From: Candidatus Dormiibacterota bacterium
GTDB lineage: Bacteria; Chloroflexota; Dormibacteria; UBA8260; Bog-877
Assembly (NCBI GenBank): GCA_003164475.1
Contig: PLTL01000037.1
Coordinates: 1-5,692, forward strand
DNA: 5,692 nucleotides
Direction: 5' to 3'
A program made the position numbers and the translations under genes. A model generated the notes under the pieces. The model searched no databases and was not told the origin of the DNA. It worked only from the letters and a program-made list of their open reading frames with translations. Shown here one piece after another: positions 3,261 to 5,692 of the stretch; position 1 is the stretch's first letter; each line of letters opens with the position of its first letter.

Positions 3261-5692
3261 TCAGGCACCCAGCGAAGGGCCATTGGATAGGGACTGGTCC
3301 ACGACCTGCGCCAGGTGCAGGGCAGGTCGGCCGGCGCCCTGAACGATCTGCTCGCGGCAGCTGAAGCCGTCGGCCAGGATCACGGTGTTGCCACTGGCCG
3401 CGCGGACGGCCGGCAGCACCCCGAGCTCGCCGATGCGCATCGACAGTTGGTACTTCTCACCGCGCTCGAAGCCGAAGGCTCCAGCCATGCCACAGCATCC
3501 AGCATCGAGCACCTCGTACCGCAACCCCAGCCGATCCATGAGTTGGCGATCGGCATCGAAGCCGATGACCGCGCGCTGGTGGCAGTGGGTCTGGACCAGG
3601 GCCCGGCGTTCACACCTGCGGAGATCCAACCGGCCCGGCGCCCGGGCCAGGAACTCAGCCAGGGTGAAGGTGTTCTGGGAGAGCCACTCCGCGCGGTCCT
3701 CACCCGCGAGAAGATTGGGAAGCTCGTCCCGGAACACCGCTGCGCAGGAGGGCTCCAGCACCACCACCGGGGTGCCCGCCGCAATCGCTGGGCCCAGCGC
3801 ACGAAGGGAACGACGGAGCAACCGTTCCGCCAAGCCGAGCATGCCACGATCGTAGAGCGGCCGTCCGCAACAGACCCACTGGGATGGGACGGTCACCCGG
3901 AAGCCGGCCGCCTCCAGCACTCTCACGGCGGCGGCGGCGATCCCAGGGCTGAACCGGTTGGTGAAGGTGTCCGGCCAGAGCACCACCTCGGTGGCGCCAT
4001 CGTTCCGCAGTGGCCGCCTCGCAAACCAGCTGGTGAACGGCGTCGGTGCCAGGTGCGGTAGGGCACGCTCTCCCGCCACGCCGGCGGCCGCCTTGGCAAC
4101 TGTGGAGAGACCGGGCGCGGAGCCGAGAGCGTTGGCCAGCCAGGGCGTCCGCGAACCGGCGGCCGCGAGCCAAGGGAGCGCGCCCGCCGCGTAGGCGATC
4201 CGCGGTCGGACCCGCCCCGAGTAGTAGTGGTGCAGGAACTCGGCCTTGTAGGCGGCCACGTCGACGTGGACCGGGCAGTCGCTGCGACAGCCCTTGCAGG
4301 AGAGGCACAGGTCGAGGGACTCGCGCACGGCCCGCTCGCGCCAGCCATGAGTCAGCGGATCAGCCCGAAACATCTCCGACAGCAGCCGGGCGCGGCCCCG
4401 GGTCGAGTGCCGCTCCTCGCGCGTGGCGCGAAAGCTGGGGCACATGACTCCCTCGGAGAGGCTGCGGCACTTCGCGACTCCCACGCAGCGCTCGGCGGCC
4501 GCGGCCAGGCTGGCTTGGTCGGCGGGGAAGCGAAACCTGGTGGTCAGCTCCAGGGGCCGGTAGTCTGGACCCAGGCGCAGGTTGGCGTCCAGCGGAAGGG
4601 CATCGACCAGCTTGCCGGGGTTCATCCGCCCCCCCGGGTCCCAGATCGCTCGGAACTCACGGAAGGCGGTCATGAGCTCAGGCCCGAACATCCGCTGGAG
4701 CAGCTCACCACGGCTCTGACCGTCGCCGTGCTCGCCCGAGAGCGACCCGCCAAAGCTCAGCACCAGGTCGGCGGCGCGGTCAATGAACTCGCGATAGCGG
4801 CGGAGGCCCTCCACGGTGCGGAAGTCGAAGTTGATGCGCAAATGAACGCAGCCCTGGCCGTAGTGCCCGTAGAGCGGGCTGCGGTAGCCGTATTCGCCCA
4901 TCAGCGCGGTCAGCTTGCGCAGGTAGGCGCCAAGCTGCGCGGGAGGAATGCCGGCGTCTTCCCAGCCTTCCCAGCCCTCGGGTTCGCCGGGAACAAATAC
5001 CGTGGCGCCCAGCGCCGACTCGCGCACCTTCCACACCCGCGCCGCCTCGGCAGTGGTATAGATGCGGGCCACGGGCCGGGCCGGCCAGCTTCGGGCGGCG
5101 CGTACCAGGGCTTCCGCCTTGGCCTGCGCCTCCTCGGCGTCCCACGCCCCCATCTCCGCCAGCAGAAAGCCCCCGCCGGGCGGCAGCAGTTGAACGTCTT
5201 CAACGGCCAGCTTTTTGCGGCGCATGAACTCCAGCAGCAGAGCGTCAAAACCCTCCAGCCCGATCGGCCCGTGCTCCAGAGTGCTGGGCACGGCGTCCGC
5301 GGCCAGGAAGGCGTCGCTGAAGGCCAGTGCCGTCAGCACCCGGTAGGGCGGGCTGGCGGCCAGGTTGACCGTGGCAGAAACGATGGTGGCGCAGGTGCCC
5401 TCCGAGCCCACCAGCGCGCGCGCCACGTGAAAGCCGTTCTCGTCCAGCAGCTCGTCCAGGTTGTAGCCGGAGACACGGCGCGGAATGCGGGGAAACTTCT
5501 CCCGGATGAGCCCCGCATAGCGATCGCGCAGACGCGCCAGGCCAGCATAAATCTCACCCACCCGGCCTCCGCCGCGAATGGTCGCTTCCATCTCCAGCGG
5601 GCTGGTGCGGCCCACCGTCATGCGCGTGCCGTCGTAGAGCACAAGGTCCATCGACTCCACGTTATCGGCCACTTTGCCGCCCAGCAGGCCAT
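3261..5692 (-). CDS. FAD-linked 2-hydroxyacid dehydrogenase fused to an Fe-S/CCG-domain oxidoreductase (YdiJ-like), 5' partial
   Basis: This is a long GlcD-GlpC type fusion. A flavin domain oxidises a 2-hydroxyacid such as D-lactate or D-2-hydroxyglutarate, and a fused iron-sulfur module passes electrons on, probably to the quinone pool at the inner face of the membrane. Residues are counted from the GTG at 5672. DNVESMDLVLYDG is the end of the FAD-binding (PCMH) domain. The FAD-oxidase C-terminal domain follows, with GEHGDGQSRG at 313-322 and DPGGRMNPGKLVD at 345-357. A first cluster site has C396, C402 and C411. A classic CxxCxxCxxxCP lies at 456-467. Two CCG-type domains follow, with CCG at 601 and 726, HCH at 696-698, and C643 and C772. 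The frame stays open to the right edge, where GLLGGK precedes the GTG. That matches the family, so the true start and the first part of the FAD domain lie outside. Family members usually run to about 950-1000 residues; about 809 are visible. The substrate is not determined. Confidence 0.92.
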   Translation of the reverse strand, partial: GLLGGKVADNVESMDLVLYDGTRMTVGRTSPLEMEATIRGGGRVGEIYAGLARLRDRYAGLIREKFPRIPRRVSGYNLDELLDENGFHVARALVGSEGTCATIVSATVNLAASPPYRVLTALAFSDAFLAADAVPSTLEHGPIGLEGFDALLLEFMRRKKLAVEDVQLLPPGGGFLLAEMGAWDAEEAQAKAEALVRAARSWPARPVARIYTTAEAARVWKVRESALGATVFVPGEPEGWEGWEDAGIPPAQLGAYLRKLTALMGEYGYRSPLYGHYGQGCVHLRINFDFRTVEGLRRYREFIDRAADLVLSFGGSLSGEHGDGQSRGELLQRMFGPELMTAFREFRAIWDPGGRMNPGKLVDALPLDANLRLGPDYRPLELTTRFRFPADQASLAAAAERCVGVAKCRSLSEGVMCPSFRATREERHSTRGRARLLSEMFRADPLTHGWRERAVRESLDLCLSCKGCRSDCPVHVDVAAYKAEFLHHYYSGRVRPRIAYAAGALPWLAAAGSRTPWLANALGSAPGLSTVAKAAAGVAGERALPHLAPTPFTSWFARRPLRNDGATEVVLWPDTFTNRFSPGIAAAAVRVLEAAGFRVTVPSQWVCCGRPLYDRGMLGLAERLLRRSLRALGPAIAAGTPVVVLEPSCAAVFRDELPNLLAGEDRAEWLSQNTFTLAEFLARAPGRLDLRRCERRALVQTHCHQRAVIGFDADRQLMDRLGLRYEVLDAGCCGMAGAFGFERGEKYQLSMRIGELGVLPAVRAASGNTVILADGFSCREQIVQGAGRPALHLAQVVDQSLSNGPSLGA

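Noticed and set aside
2327..3283. Long - strand open frame (318 codons) covering dedA and the convergent spacer
   Set aside because: It is antisense to dedA, and its product is rich in His, Arg, Gly and Pro with no recognisable domain. This is typical of a shadow frame in high-GC DNA.
3000..3290. + strand frame of 96 codons in the spacer
   Set aside because: Its composition is Arg/Gly/Ser/Ala-rich and low in complexity, it has no ribosome binding site, and it overlaps the end of the FAD/Fe-S gene.
3315..4061. + strand frame of 248 codons opposite the Fe-S/CCG-domain region
   Set aside because: The - strand there encodes clear CCG, HCH and cluster motifs, so the + frame is a shadow.
1..5692. 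CRISPR array, insertion sequence, phage or defence system
   Set aside because: There are no spaced direct repeats, no transposase or integrase, and no toxin/antitoxin-like gene pair. All five main genes belong to known housekeeping or metabolic families.

Overview
This is an ordinary-looking stretch of bacterial chromosome with very high G+C by eye. It uses GTG, TTG and probably CTG starts and has clear Shine-Dalgarno sites. The most informative taxonomic clue is the gene at 1523-2260. It belongs to the SCO1664/TIGR03843 family, which is largely confined to Actinobacteria and Chloroflexi. The window therefore suggests an actinobacterium, or a Chloroflexota/Dormibacterota-type lineage. The sequence alone cannot decide between them.

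Layout from left to right: (1) a possible last few codons of an upstream gene, ending at 38; (2) an alpha/beta-hydrolase on the + strand whose visible nucleophile is Cys rather than Ser; (3) thpR, a 2H-family RNA 2',3'-cyclic phosphodiesterase, joined to the hydrolase by a GTGA stop/start overlap; (4) the SCO1664-family kinase-like protein on the - strand, tail to tail with thpR across only 7 bp; (5) a short divergent control region; (6) a DedA-family membrane protein on the + strand, probably started at a TTG behind a strong GGAGGA; (7) a convergent intergenic stretch of 283 bp with several GC-rich hairpins and no convincing gene; (8) a long - strand gene, cut by the right edge, for a flavin-dependent 2-hydroxyacid dehydrogenase fused to an iron-sulfur and CCG-domain electron-transfer module.

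The hydrolase and thpR look like one transcription unit, perhaps with a gene further left. The other three genes appear to be separate units. No shared pathway links all five, and I found no mobile element, CRISPR array, tRNA or rRNA. I see no clear novel multigene system. The points most worth a second look are the Cys-nucleophile hydrolase, a DedA protein with Gln in place of an expected Glu, two G-quadruplex motifs (one around the dedA ribosome binding site), and strong hairpins inside coding sequence.
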